From Bacilliculturomica massiliensis (GTDB lineage Bacteria > Bacillota > Clostridia > Peptostreptococcales > Anaerovoracaceae): a DNA stretch of 64,000 bases. The stretch spans positions 186,001 through 250,000 of the forward strand of contig NZ_LR027602.1 of the NCBI RefSeq assembly GCF_900605495.1, read 5' to 3'. The notes beneath the pieces are model-generated. The model did no database searches. It worked only from the letters and a program-made list of their open reading frames with translations, and was not told the origin of the DNA. A program made the position numbers and the translations under genes. Numbering within the stretch: position 1 is the first letter of the stretch; each line of letters starts with the position of its first letter. Positions 9,098-16,596 of the stretch are shown piece by piece.

Positions 9098-9148
9098 ACT
9101 CCCATAAGAATACCTGTTATAATGGTGAAACAAGTTTTCTATGGGAGT
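9098..9148. repeat. Inverted repeat pair flanking a promoter-like segment
   Basis: ACTCCCATA at 9098-9106 is repeated inverted as TATGGGAGT at 9140-9148, enclosing 33 bases that contain a TATAAT hexamer (9118-9123). It lies between the divergently read MATE start and the metY terminator. It could be an operator or transcript hairpin; an invertible promoter is possible, but the repeats are short for that. Confidence 0.4.
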
Positions 9149-9155
9149 AAAAAAA

Positions 9156-9177
9156 ACAGCCCCGGAGAAGGGGCTGT
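9156..9177 (-). terminator. Terminator of metY (T-tracts on both sides)
   Basis: ACAGCCCC/GGGGCTGT stem (9156-9163, 9170-9177) with a 6-base loop. Read on the minus strand it is followed by a run of T, ending the metY transcript; the plus strand also has TTTTT after it. Confidence 0.85.
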
Positions 9178-9189
9178 TTTTGCAAAGGA

Positions 9190-10470
9190 TCAGAGGGCCG
9201 ACAGGGCCTGCTCCAGATCCGATATAATGTCGTCGGGATTTTCGATCCCCACCGAGAAGCGGATCAGACCGGTGGAGATCCCCGCGTCTGCCAGCTGCTG
9301 ATCGCTGAGCTGACGGTGGGTGTGGCTGGCGGGATGGAGCACGCAGGTCTTGGCATCTGCCACATGAGTGACGATAGAGGCCAGCTTCAGGCTGTCGATG
9401 AAGGTCACGGCCGCCTGTCTGCCGCCCTTTACCTCAAAGGAGATGACGCCGCAGGTGCCCCTGGGCAGGTATTTCTGCGCCACAGCGTGATATTTGTCTC
9501 CGGGCAGTCCCGCATAGTTGACATACTCGATCTTTTCGTGAGACGCCAGGTATTCCGCAACTTTCTGCGCGTTGCTGCAGTGGCGCTCCATGCGCAGGGG
9601 CAGCGTTTCCAGACCTAGGTTGAGCAGGAAGCAGTTCTGGGGGGAGGGGATCGAACCCAGATCCCGCATGAGCTGGCTGGTCATCTTCATGATGTAGGCC
9701 ATCTTGCCGAATTTTTCCGTGTAGATAATGCCGTGGTAAGATTCGTCTGGAGTGGTCAGACCGGGGAACTTGCCGGCTTTCGTCCAGTCAAAATTGCCGC
9801 TGTCGACCACGGCGCCGCCCACCTGCGCGGCGTGCCCGTCCATATATTTGGTGGTGGAGTGGGTCACGATATCGGCGCCCCACTCGAAGGGCCGGCAGTT
9901 GACCGGGGTGGCGAAAGTATTGTCCACGATCAGGGGAACCTGATGAGAGTGGGCCAGGCCGGCGAATTTTTCGATATCCAGCACCACGAGGGAGGGGTTG
10001 GATATAGTCTCGGCAAAGACCAGTTTTGTGTTGGGGCGAAAAGCCTTCTCCAGTTCTTCAGCGGGAGCGTCGGGGTCCACGAAGGTGCAGTCGATGCCCA
10101 GTTTCTTCAGCGTCACTCCGTAGAGATTGAAAGTGCCGCCGTAGATCGCTGTGGACGCCACGATGTGATCGCCGGCCTCGCAGATGTTTACGGCCGCATA
10201 AAAATTTGCCGCCTGTCCGGATGAGGTGAGAATGGCTGCAACGCCGCCTTCCAGATCGGCGATCTTCGCGGCCACCGCGTCGTTGGTAGGGTTCTGAAGG
10301 CGGGTGTAGAAATAACCGCTTTCTTCCAGATCAAAGAGTCTTCCCATCTCCTCAGATGAGTCGTACTTAAATGTAGTGCTCTGGTAGATGGGCAGCATCC
10401 GCGGTTCACCCTTTTTCGGCGTCCAGCCGGAGTGTATGCATTTTGTTTCTATTTGATAATTTCGGTCCAT
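9190..10470 (-). CDS. metY: O-acetylhomoserine sulfhydrylase (MetY-like), PLP enzyme
   Basis: 426-residue PLP-dependent Cys/Met metabolism enzyme. It is expected to make homocysteine from O-acetylhomoserine and sulfide; methionine gamma-lyase or cystathionine gamma-synthase are related alternatives, but the length and the KYHAVAQKYLP and GSIPSPQNCFLLNLGLETL segments fit MetY. The PLP lysine is probably Lys208 in HSTTKYMDGH. Start ATG 10470 sits behind AAGGGGG; the frame extends 16 codons upstream without a site. It ends just before a strong terminator. The gene follows the aldo/keto reductase on the same strand. Confidence 0.9.
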   Translation of the reverse strand: MDRNYQIETKCIHSGWTPKKGEPRMLPIYQSTTFKYDSSEEMGRLFDLEESGYFYTRLQNPTNDAVAAKIADLEGGVAAILTSSGQAANFYAAVNICEAGDHIVASTAIYGGTFNLYGVTLKKLGIDCTFVDPDAPAEELEKAFRPNTKLVFAETISNPSLVVLDIEKFAGLAHSHQVPLIVDNTFATPVNCRPFEWGADIVTHSTTKYMDGHAAQVGGAVVDSGNFDWTKAGKFPGLTTPDESYHGIIYTEKFGKMAYIMKMTSQLMRDLGSIPSPQNCFLLNLGLETLPLRMERHCSNAQKVAEYLASHEKIEYVNYAGLPGDKYHAVAQKYLPRGTCGVISFEVKGGRQAAVTFIDSLKLASIVTHVADAKTCVLHPASHTHRQLSDQQLADAGISTGLIRFSVGIENPDDIISDLEQALSAL

Positions 10471-10538
10471 TGATATATCCCCCTTGTCTAAGTTGCTGCG
10501 CCTCAGTGTGATCTGCACTGAGGTCTTTCGAAGTTAAG

Positions 10539-11645
10539 CTATTCAAAGGTCTCCGCCACTTTTGACAGCCAATCTGTGATCTCGATGTGCTGCGGGCAGC
10601 GGGATTCGCACTGCTTGCAGCCGATGCACTCCGATGCCTTTCCGCGGCCTACGATCTGCCTGCCGTACTGAAATTTGTGGTGGTCCAGCGTCCGGAACTG
10701 CTCATAGGTGTTGTAGATGGCGAAATATCCCGGTATGTCCAGATTTTTTGGACATGTATCGGTGCAGTAACGGCAGTTGGTGCAGGGTACGGTGACAGAG
10801 CCGATAATGAGCTCCGCGGCCTTTTCCAGAACGTCCCTCTCATCCTGTGAGAGAGGATGGAAATCCTTCATGAGCGCGATATTCTCTTCTATCTGCGCCA
10901 TGTTGCTCATACCGCTCAGAACCATCATGACTCCGTCCAGGGATGCCGCGTAGCGCAGCGCCCAGGAAGCGCAGGATGCATCCGGAGAAACGCTTTTCAG
11001 CAATTTTTCCGCTTCCTCAGGAGGGGCTGCCAGTCCGCCGCCCTTGACCGGCTCCATGACGATGACCGGCTTTCCGTGTTTGCGGGCCGTCTCATAACAC
11101 TGCTGTGCCTGGACGATGGGGCTGCGCCAGTCCACGTAATTCAGCTGCAGCTGTACGAACTCCATCTCAGGGTATCGCGTCAGGATCTCGTCCAGCATAT
11201 CCGCCGTGTCGTGGAAGGAGAAGCCCACGTGGCGTATCTTTCCCTCCGCTTTCAAGCGCAGCACATACTCAAATCCCCCGAAGTCCAGAGTATTCTGGTA
11301 GGTGTGGCGGTTCAGGTTGTGCAGCAGATAATAATCGAAATATTCAACGCCGCACCGTTCCAGCTGGGTGGAGAAGGTAGGAGCGTATTCCTGAGGGCCC
11401 TTTATCATAGAGGTGGGCATTTTATCTGCCAGCAGAAATGTTTCGCGGGGATAACGGTCGATCAGGGCTTTTTTGAAAGCGCCCTCCGACAACTCCTCGT
11501 GATACATAAACGCCGTATCAAAATATGTAAATCCCGCGTTGAGAAACGCGTCGGCCATGCGGTTTACCTGTTCCTGATCGATGCTTCCTGCATCGTCGGA
11601 GCGCAGAAGCGGAAGGCGCATTCCGCCAAAACCTAATTTCTTCAT
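10539..11645 (-). CDS. Aldo/keto reductase with C-terminal 4Fe-4S domain
   Basis: 368-residue fusion of an aldo/keto reductase barrel (residues 1 to about 270; GFGGMRLP start, YFDTAFMYH with the catalytic-type Tyr) and a bacterial ferredoxin-like tail with two cysteine clusters: CTNCRYCTDTCP and CIGCKQCESRCP. Such proteins are predicted oxidoreductases that use NAD(P)H and two Fe-S clusters; the substrate is unknown. Start ATG 11645 is preceded by AAGGAGG; ten further in-frame upstream codons are not needed. About 70 bases separate its stop from the metY start, so co-transcription is likely. Confidence 0.9.
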   Translation of the reverse strand: MKKLGFGGMRLPLLRSDDAGSIDQEQVNRMADAFLNAGFTYFDTAFMYHEELSEGAFKKALIDRYPRETFLLADKMPTSMIKGPQEYAPTFSTQLERCGVEYFDYYLLHNLNRHTYQNTLDFGGFEYVLRLKAEGKIRHVGFSFHDTADMLDEILTRYPEMEFVQLQLNYVDWRSPIVQAQQCYETARKHGKPVIVMEPVKGGGLAAPPEEAEKLLKSVSPDASCASWALRYAASLDGVMMVLSGMSNMAQIEENIALMKDFHPLSQDERDVLEKAAELIIGSVTVPCTNCRYCTDTCPKNLDIPGYFAIYNTYEQFRTLDHHKFQYGRQIVGRGKASECIGCKQCESRCPQHIEITDWLSKVAETFE

Positions 11646-11810
11646 GAAACTTTCCTCCTTTTTCATGCAAAACACAAGGCAGGTAATTTTACGACTAATT
11701 ATATATCAAAGGTAGGCAAAATTCCACTGTTTTATTGCGTGCTCTGCGGGAGCGGATCTGCATAGGCCGGGGCCGGCGCCCCAGCCTGAGCCCGGATCGG
11801 CAAAGAGAAT

Positions 11811-11845
11811 GCAAAACGCCCGGGAGAACCGGCTCCCAGGCGTTT
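11811..11845 (-). terminator. Terminator of the secreted stalk-domain gene
   Basis: AAACGCCCGGGAG (11814-11826) pairs with CTCCCAGGCGTTT (11833-11845) with one bulge. On the minus strand it ends in TTTT, about 20 bases after the stop codon of the gene at 11866. Confidence 0.75.
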
Positions 11846-11865
11846 ATCTGATCATCTGATATCTA

Positions 11866-12684
11866 TTATTTATCTTCGCTGAGCTTGAACCACACTCCGC
11901 CGGTACCGTCGTAGCTGATGCCGTAGGCCAGCTTGGGAGCGGGATCATCTTTCTTTACGAGAACGGCCAGATTTCCGGTCTGAGAACCGCCGGTGAAGAT
12001 CTTTCCGTCCAGAGCGGGCTCGGGGACCACGGTGGCCTGAGTGGCATACTCGGCGTTGCTGGATGAGTAGGCCGCGAAATCGTATTTGTTCACGTCCAGG
12101 GAGCCGTCGTCGGCTACCGCGTCCGCCGTAACGGTTGCGTTCACCAGAATATACTCATATCCTTCCGGGGGAGCGTCGTTAAACTGGTTTGCCGATCTGA
12201 TCTTGACCCAGGCTTCGTATCCGCGCAGAACGCTGTTCACCTTGATCGTAGCGGTATACTGCTCCGTATAGCTCTTCACTGAGATCGCCTGAGGACTGCC
12301 GATGGGAGCCGGATTGCTTCTGCTGAAGGCTGCGTTCACCGGTTTTGTGGGAGTCGCAGGCGTTGAGGGCGTTGTCTTTGACGCGTCGGGCTGTGTTCCG
12401 ATATAGATCGAATTGGTATTGCCGTCCCAGCTGACCTTCTGGCCGAGAGCCGTGGCCACCGCGTTCAGCGGCACGTATGTCCGGCCCTGATAGGTAAACG
12501 GTTCAACAGTCTGGCTGTCGGTGACCATAGGCGTGAGCTTTTCGTTCACATAGATCTTGATGTTGTCGTACGCCACCTGGATCGTTTTGGATCCCGACGC
12601 TGCGAATGCGGAGATCGACAGGGCGAACACCATTGTGGTGACGACCACCCCTGAGATGAATCCTTTTAACTTTTCCTTCTTCAT
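11866..12684 (-). CDS. Secreted protein with copper amine oxidase N-terminal-like domain
   Basis: 272 residues. A signal peptide (residues 1 to about 29, ending SAFAA) is followed by a copper-amine-oxidase-N1 stalk domain (about 33-95, with TYVPLNAVATALGQKVSWDG), a Thr/Pro linker (about 98-118) and a C-terminal beta-rich domain (about 125-270) resembling the immunoglobulin-like DUF4352 group. It probably works outside the cell or on the wall; no enzymatic role is evident. Ribosome binding site AGGAG is 9 bases before the ATG. It is a single-gene unit with its own terminator. Confidence 0.85.
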   Translation of the reverse strand: MKKEKLKGFISGVVVTTMVFALSISAFAASGSKTIQVAYDNIKIYVNEKLTPMVTDSQTVEPFTYQGRTYVPLNAVATALGQKVSWDGNTNSIYIGTQPDASKTTPSTPATPTKPVNAAFSRSNPAPIGSPQAISVKSYTEQYTATIKVNSVLRGYEAWVKIRSANQFNDAPPEGYEYILVNATVTADAVADDGSLDVNKYDFAAYSSSNAEYATQATVVPEPALDGKIFTGGSQTGNLAVLVKKDDPAPKLAYGISYDGTGGVWFKLSEDK

Positions 12685-12871
12685 AGCTTTTCTCCTTTTG
12701 TAAAACCATGACGCGATAAAGATGTGATAAATGTATGTAAACCCTTAGAGGGTTCACAGTCACATGACGGACGTCCTCTCGCTCCGATCCCGCTCTGATC
12801 CCGCTCTGCGCCGAAAGGCTGGTGGAGAACACGGACCGGAGCCGGGAACAAAGAGACAGGGGACCCTATGT

Positions 12872-13330
12872 TCACAGCGCGGTATTTTTCAGCGCATTCA
12901 GGAATCCTTCGAACTGGGAGCGGTCCAGATAGCCGGGACCCAATTTGGCCGAATAGTGCTCCATGCATTCCCGGAGGAACTCTACAGGCACGTCGAGCCG
13001 TTCCGCCATCTCGTACAGGTTGCCCCGGGTCTGATCCCACTCGTCCCTCAGAACATCCGGCGGGATCAGCTTGTCGTAGGCCCAGGCCCGGGCGCGCTGC
13101 TCCTGTTTTGCATTCTCTATCCTGGACTGATCCAGGATCTCGCCCACAGTAGTGTGGTAATGTCCCAGTTCTTCGGCCAGCACACAGGCCTTTTCATTGG
13201 TGGGAAGGTCGCGGCGGATCCCGATCTTGTCTCCTTTGCAAAGTCCCTTCGCGTCCGATTTAAATTGTTTCTCCACAACGGAGATCCGGTTTTTTTCTGC
13301 GTCAAGCAGCAATTCTTCATATTTGGTCAA
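12872..13330 (-). CDS. ImmA/IrrE-type metallopeptidase
   Basis: 152-residue zinc peptidase of the ImmA/IrrE family with the active-site motif EELGHYH at about residues 53-59. Relatives cleave the partner XRE repressor to induce a mobile element. Start TTG 13330 is 8 bases after GAAGGAG; the open frame continues six codons upstream through the ribosome binding site. It lies 30 bases after the XRE gene on the same strand, the classic repressor/anti-repressor pair, and so probably triggers the tail element (inference from family). Confidence 0.88.
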   Translation of the reverse strand: MTKYEELLLDAEKNRISVVEKQFKSDAKGLCKGDKIGIRRDLPTNEKACVLAEELGHYHTTVGEILDQSRIENAKQEQRARAWAYDKLIPPDVLRDEWDQTRGNLYEMAERLDVPVEFLRECMEHYSAKLGPGYLDRSQFEGFLNALKNTAL

Positions 13331-13360
13331 AAGAATCCACTCCTTCAATAAGCGTCCGAT

Positions 13361-13894
13361 CTACAGCTCTTCCAGATCTTCCTGCATCAGCGCCTGCTGC
13401 TCAGGAGAATCGTTGTCATTGTGAGCGGCGATGGGCACCAGGTGAGGCCCGGCGTTTTCCGCTCTGGACCGGCGGATCAGTTTTTCCAGATTGTAGACAA
13501 AGTAAGATTCCGTATCGTGGCGCAGCGCGTCCAGGGCTGCCTGCGTCACTTCCACATCCCCCAGACTGCTTCTCAGTGTGACACTGCCCCCAGATCCCTT
13601 GGATACAAGCCGGTAGCCGTGAAGAGCCAGCTGATTCTCAAATACTGCTTCGGCTCCGGATGGGGATTTCTCGCTCTCGTTTTCGCTGTCCCAGCCCATC
13701 AGAGCAGCCGGAGTCGTATTCAGCACTTCCGCCAGGCGGACAAGGGTGTCGCGCTTTATATTCTTGATGTTTCCGCTCTCATAGCGCTGAACGGTCGCCT
13801 CTTTTACACCGATCTTATTGGCCACCTCCAGCAGCGTGAGACCGCATTCTTTGCGGCGGCTGCGGATGCGTTCGTTCCAGATCTCTCTGCCCAT
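13361..13894 (-). CDS. XRE-family repressor
   Basis: 177 residues. An N-terminal helix-turn-helix (about 8-65; LTLLEVANKIGVKEATVQRYESG) is followed by a C-terminal part without a LexA-type Ser/Lys protease signature, in keeping with control by the neighbouring ImmA-like protease. The ATG follows GGAG. It is divergent from the tail genes and probably represses both its own promoter and the plus-strand promoter at 14004; the CTTAC-N7-GTAAG sites are candidate operators. Confidence 0.9.
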   Translation of the reverse strand: MGREIWNERIRSRRKECGLTLLEVANKIGVKEATVQRYESGNIKNIKRDTLVRLAEVLNTTPAALMGWDSENESEKSPSGAEAVFENQLALHGYRLVSKGSGGSVTLRSSLGDVEVTQAALDALRHDTESYFVYNLEKLIRRSRAENAGPHLVPIAAHNDNDSPEQQALMQEDLEEL

Positions 13895-13922
13895 GTTGAT
13901 TCTCCATTTCTTCTATACTATT

Positions 13923-13951
13923 ATCATAGTACGGATTTTCGCGGAATGCAA
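13923..13951 (-). promoter_or_regulatory. Promoter of the XRE repressor
   Basis: On the minus strand, TTGCAT (13951-13946), a 17-base spacer and TATGAT (13928-13923) form a sigma-A promoter about 30 bases before the repressor start. Confidence 0.7.
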
Positions 13952-13980
13952 GATACATTTTATTGAGACCCATAAAAACT

Positions 13981-14052
13981 TTCTTGATATGCAAGAAACC
14001 TGCTTGACATGCATGGACGGTGGGTGTAAGATGTACTTACGAAATACGTAAG
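13981..14052 (+). promoter_or_regulatory. Early promoter of tail element with two operators
   Basis: TTGACA (14004-14009), 17 bases, TAAGAT (14027-14032) make a good sigma-A promoter. Immediately upstream is a 17-bp palindrome, TTCTTG-N5-CAAGAA (13981-13997). Immediately downstream, over the likely transcription start, is CTTAC-N7-GTAAG (14036-14052). Both are placed where a repressor would act. Confidence 0.7.
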
Positions 14053-14155
14053 AAAAGAAGCGGGCAGCGGCAGCCTGAGACCGCCTGACACTGGCCTGGA
14101 GTTCAAAAACAGGCGCGAAACGCTTCTGGTTGGATCAAATTTTTTTGTATTAAAA

Positions 14156-14172
14156 CTTACGTATTTAGTAAG
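14156..14172 (+). promoter_or_regulatory. Second CTTAC-N7-GTAAG operator copy
   Basis: A 17-bp site with the same half-sites and spacing as 14036-14052, in the 388-base gap 13895-14282. Two copies in one regulatory gap and none noticed elsewhere support binding by the XRE repressor. Confidence 0.6.
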
Positions 14173-14282
14173 CTGATGCGGTGGTGTACGAACATTGACG
14201 GAGGAGCAAAAAGCAGCGAAGGACGGCCTGGCCGCAGCCGGGGATAGGAGAGGGGAGGCGAGGGATTGTAGGAGCATGTAAG

Positions 14283-14492
14283 GTGAAGCTGTATTTGGCG
14301 GTGACCGCGGACCGGTATGAACTGCCCCTGGCCGTTGCGGGATCAGCCGGGGAGCTGGCTGAAATGACAGGGTATGGAAGGATCAATATCTTGTCGGCGA
14401 TCGCTCACGATACGCCTGGGACGCAGCGGGGAATGAAATTCATCCGCATAGAAGTACCGGGCGAAGACGCCGATGATAACGGAGGGGGATAA
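14283..14492 (+). CDS. Small phage-associated protein (unknown function)
   Basis: 69 residues, opening MKLYLAVTADRYELPL. I recognise it as a small conserved protein at the start of clostridial tail or prophage modules, with no known function. A conserved stretch AEMTGYGRINILSAI could be a short helix-turn-helix. No strong ribosome binding site is seen directly before the ATG. First plus-strand gene after the operator region. Confidence 0.65.
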   Translation: MKLYLAVTADRYELPLAVAGSAGELAEMTGYGRINILSAIAHDTPGTQRGMKFIRIEVPGEDADDNGGG

Positions 14493-14525
14493 GGATTTTA
14501 GAGGGAGAAATGAGGTGAACAAAGG

Positions 14526-14726
14526 TTGAAAGAATATAAGATTCTCTGCGAGCGCACGCTGACTGCGCTGGAAGGCCGGCTGAACAGCTTTGCGGCGGAG
14601 GGATACACATTGGAGGCGGGGGGCCTGACCGCGTTGAGAGAGGACGCTTCGGTAAGGCCGTCCCTGCTGGCGGTCATATCCAGGGCGGCAAACGGAGGGA
14701 CAGAGAGCGGTGGCGATGGTGTCTGA
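14526..14726 (+). CDS. Small DUF1737-like protein
   Basis: 66 residues beginning TTG at 14526 behind GAGGTGAAC. The pattern YKILCERTLTALEGRLNSFAAEGYTLEAGGL resembles the DUF1737 group of very small phage and bacterial proteins; function unknown. It overlaps the next gene by 17 bases, so the two are probably translated together. Confidence 0.6.
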   Translation: MKEYKILCERTLTALEGRLNSFAAEGYTLEAGGLTALREDASVRPSLLAVISRAANGGTESGGDGV

Positions 14727-15033
14727 CGGCAAAGGGTCTGCCGCGGAGCTTGAGACGCTGGTCCGCAGAGGGCTGCGAAACTATCAGATCGAGGAGCATT
14801 TTGGGCTGAGGCATGGGACCCTGGCTTACCGGATCCGGGCGATCAGAGAGGAATTCCGCCGCAGAGCAGCCCAGGAGCGGCTTCGGGAAGGGATGACGAC
14901 TTACTATCTGACGCCCCAGGAAGTCGAGCGCCGTTACGGGAGGCCGGGGGAATGCCCGGAGACAAAAGAGGAGATCGATTATTATATTATCCGGCGGATG
15001 GAGGCGGGAGACCACCGTCCCTACGATACGTAA
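14710..15033 (+). CDS. Small helix-turn-helix protein, candidate tail-gene activator
   Basis: 107 residues from GTG 14710. The N-terminal part (LVRRGLRNYQIEEHFGLRHGTLAYRIRAIREEF) is a convincing helix-turn-helix of the kind seen in phage late regulators. It is the last gene before the promoter of the structural genes, so it may activate them (inference). The C-terminal half is charged and has no recognised domain. Confidence 0.65.
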   Translation: MAMVSDGKGSAAELETLVRRGLRNYQIEEHFGLRHGTLAYRIRAIREEFRRRAAQERLREGMTTYYLTPQEVERRYGRPGECPETKEEIDYYIIRRMEAGDHRPYDT

Positions 15034-15122
15034 AACCGGCCTCGGGGTACGCGGCGTTCGGTCCGGCATGGAGGAATCAGAATGAGGCCCCCGAAAAAAT
15101 AAAAACAATTTTTTAGGAACGA

Positions 15123-15150
15123 TTGAGAGAACCATCATAATCAATATAAT
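15123..15150 (+). promoter_or_regulatory. Promoter of the tail structural genes
   Basis: TTGAGA (15123-15128), 16 bases, TATAAT (15145-15150). It lies in the 372-base gap 15034-15405, which otherwise holds no gene that I can support; a leader of about 250 bases runs to the tail tube gene. Confidence 0.7.
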
Positions 15151-15405
15151 GTATTGTAGTTGGCAGATAGCCACCACATACTGTGTTCTTCTTGCCGGTT
15201 CGGATTTTTCGGCGGTTTGTGGATAGGTTTCCCAGGCCGCCGGAAAGCCTGACGGATAACAGGTCCGTCAGCGGTGGGGCCATGAGCCGCTTGCAGGCGG
15301 CAGATCGCTGAAGACGGCACAGAAAAAAATCACAGTACCGAGACTCTGCAATTCAGCAGAGATAAAGGCAGAGAAGGTTTACAAGAAGTAAAAGGAGGAA
15401 AAGAG

Positions 15406-15837
15406 ATGGCACAGATTACTGCGGGAATTAAGTTAAGGTATGGAAAAGAAGGCGCGGACGGCGCAAAGCCCACTGCGTGGACCGACATTCCGGGGATCAC
15501 CGAGATCCCGGAGATGAACAGCGAGCCGGAGGCGATCGAGACCACCACGCTGGATAACCTGAAGACTAAGACCTATATACCGGGTCTGTCCGATGTGGGC
15601 GGCGCGCTGGCCTTTACCGCCAACGATACGCCGGAATTCAGAACAGCGTGGAAGGCCTTCGTCGCCGAGGGCTCCTGCTGGGTGGCGATCGAAGTACCCG
15701 ATCCGATCAGCGAGCGCATGGTATTCAAGGGCAAGGCGTCTCCTCTGGGCTTTGGCGGCGCGGGAACCAACGCCGTTTTGACGACCACAGGATATGTAAC
15801 GCCGGAGACAGAGCCCGCATGGGAGACGATCGCATAA
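15406..15837 (+). CDS. Major tail tube protein
   Basis: 143 residues. The start MAQITAGIKLRYGKEG, the TDIPGITEIPEMNSEPEAIETTTLDN segment and the length are typical of siphovirus-like major tail proteins, which polymerise into the tail tube around the tape measure. The ATG follows AGGAGG. First structural gene; 28 bases before the chaperone-position gene. Confidence 0.85.
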   Translation: MAQITAGIKLRYGKEGADGAKPTAWTDIPGITEIPEMNSEPEAIETTTLDNLKTKTYIPGLSDVGGALAFTANDTPEFRTAWKAFVAEGSCWVAIEVPDPISERMVFKGKASPLGFGGAGTNAVLTTTGYVTPETEPAWETIA

Positions 15838-15865
15838 GTTCCAGGGAAAACAGGGAGGACACAGT

Positions 15866-16228
15866 ATGTTTGAAGCTAAGATTTTGACGATGGATATGAA
15901 CGGCAGAAGTTATAAGATCGAGTTCGATCGGGACGCGGTCAAAGCTGTGGATATGTCCGGTTCCCTGCGCGAAGGCGCAGGGACCATCGAATTGACTGCG
16001 GCGGTGCTTCACGCGGGAATGAAGAAGCATAACGAGCTTTCCCGCAAGCGGGTGATGGAGCTGATCGACACGGCACTGGATGAGGGTTACGGGCTGGACG
16101 CGTTCAGCGACGTGCTGGAAGAGTTTACCCGGTGCTATAAGGCGCTTTTTACACCGTCCGGCAGCGGGAAGAAGATGAAGAAGCTGATCTCGTTCGAGAC
16201 GCCGGAAACAGCAGTGAAAGGACAGTAA
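15866..16228 (+). CDS. Tail assembly chaperone (gpG position)
   Basis: 120 residues, acidic, after an AGGAGG site. Its size and its place between tail tube and tape measure mark it as the tail assembly chaperone that coats the tape measure protein. It ends in a basic GKKMKKL stretch. Identification rests mainly on synteny. Confidence 0.7.
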   Translation: MFEAKILTMDMNGRSYKIEFDRDAVKAVDMSGSLREGAGTIELTAAVLHAGMKKHNELSRKRVMELIDTALDEGYGLDAFSDVLEEFTRCYKALFTPSGSGKKMKKLISFETPETAVKGQ

Positions 16229-16239
16229 CAGACTGCCTG

Positions 16240-16596
16240 ATGGACCAGTGCCGGACAGCAGTGCGGATCGGAATGCCGTGGGATCTGTTCTGGCACGGTC
16301 CGGTCTACGCGTTTGAAATGCATCTGGCGGTCTTTAACGAAAAAGTGAAGGACCGCCAGATGGCACAGGATATACAAGCGTGGAATATCGGTCAGTATGC
16401 CAGACAGGCCATGCAGAGCGTGTTTCATCTGTTCAATCCGTTTGCGGCGAAAGCGAGACCGCCCAGGTATCCGGAGAAGCCGTTTATCGTTCAAAGGGAA
16501 GAGGAAGAAAAAATAAGGGCGGAAGACCGGATCAAGCGATCTTATGAGGCGCTGCTGAAGCGGTTTCCGAAAGAAAAACGAGGTGAGGGAGAATGA
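16240..16596 (+). CDS. Second chaperone-position protein (gpT-like)
   Basis: 118 residues from ATG 16240, in the -1 frame relative to the preceding gene, whose frame stays open back into that gene's last codons. This is the layout of phages that make a gpG-gpT fusion by -1 frameshifting, but I see no clean X-XXY-YYZ heptamer, and the nearest ribosome-binding-like AAAGGA lies about 15 bases upstream. It overlaps the tape measure start by ATGA. Confidence 0.65.
   Translation: MDQCRTAVRIGMPWDLFWHGPVYAFEMHLAVFNEKVKDRQMAQDIQAWNIGQYARQAMQSVFHLFNPFAAKARPPRYPEKPFIVQREEEEKIRAEDRIKRSYEALLKRFPKEKRGEGE

Noticed and set aside
16150..16240. Lambda-type -1 programmed frameshift joining the two chaperone-position genes
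   Set aside because: The frames are right for it, but no X-XXY-YYZ slippery heptamer in the proper phase was found in the overlap.
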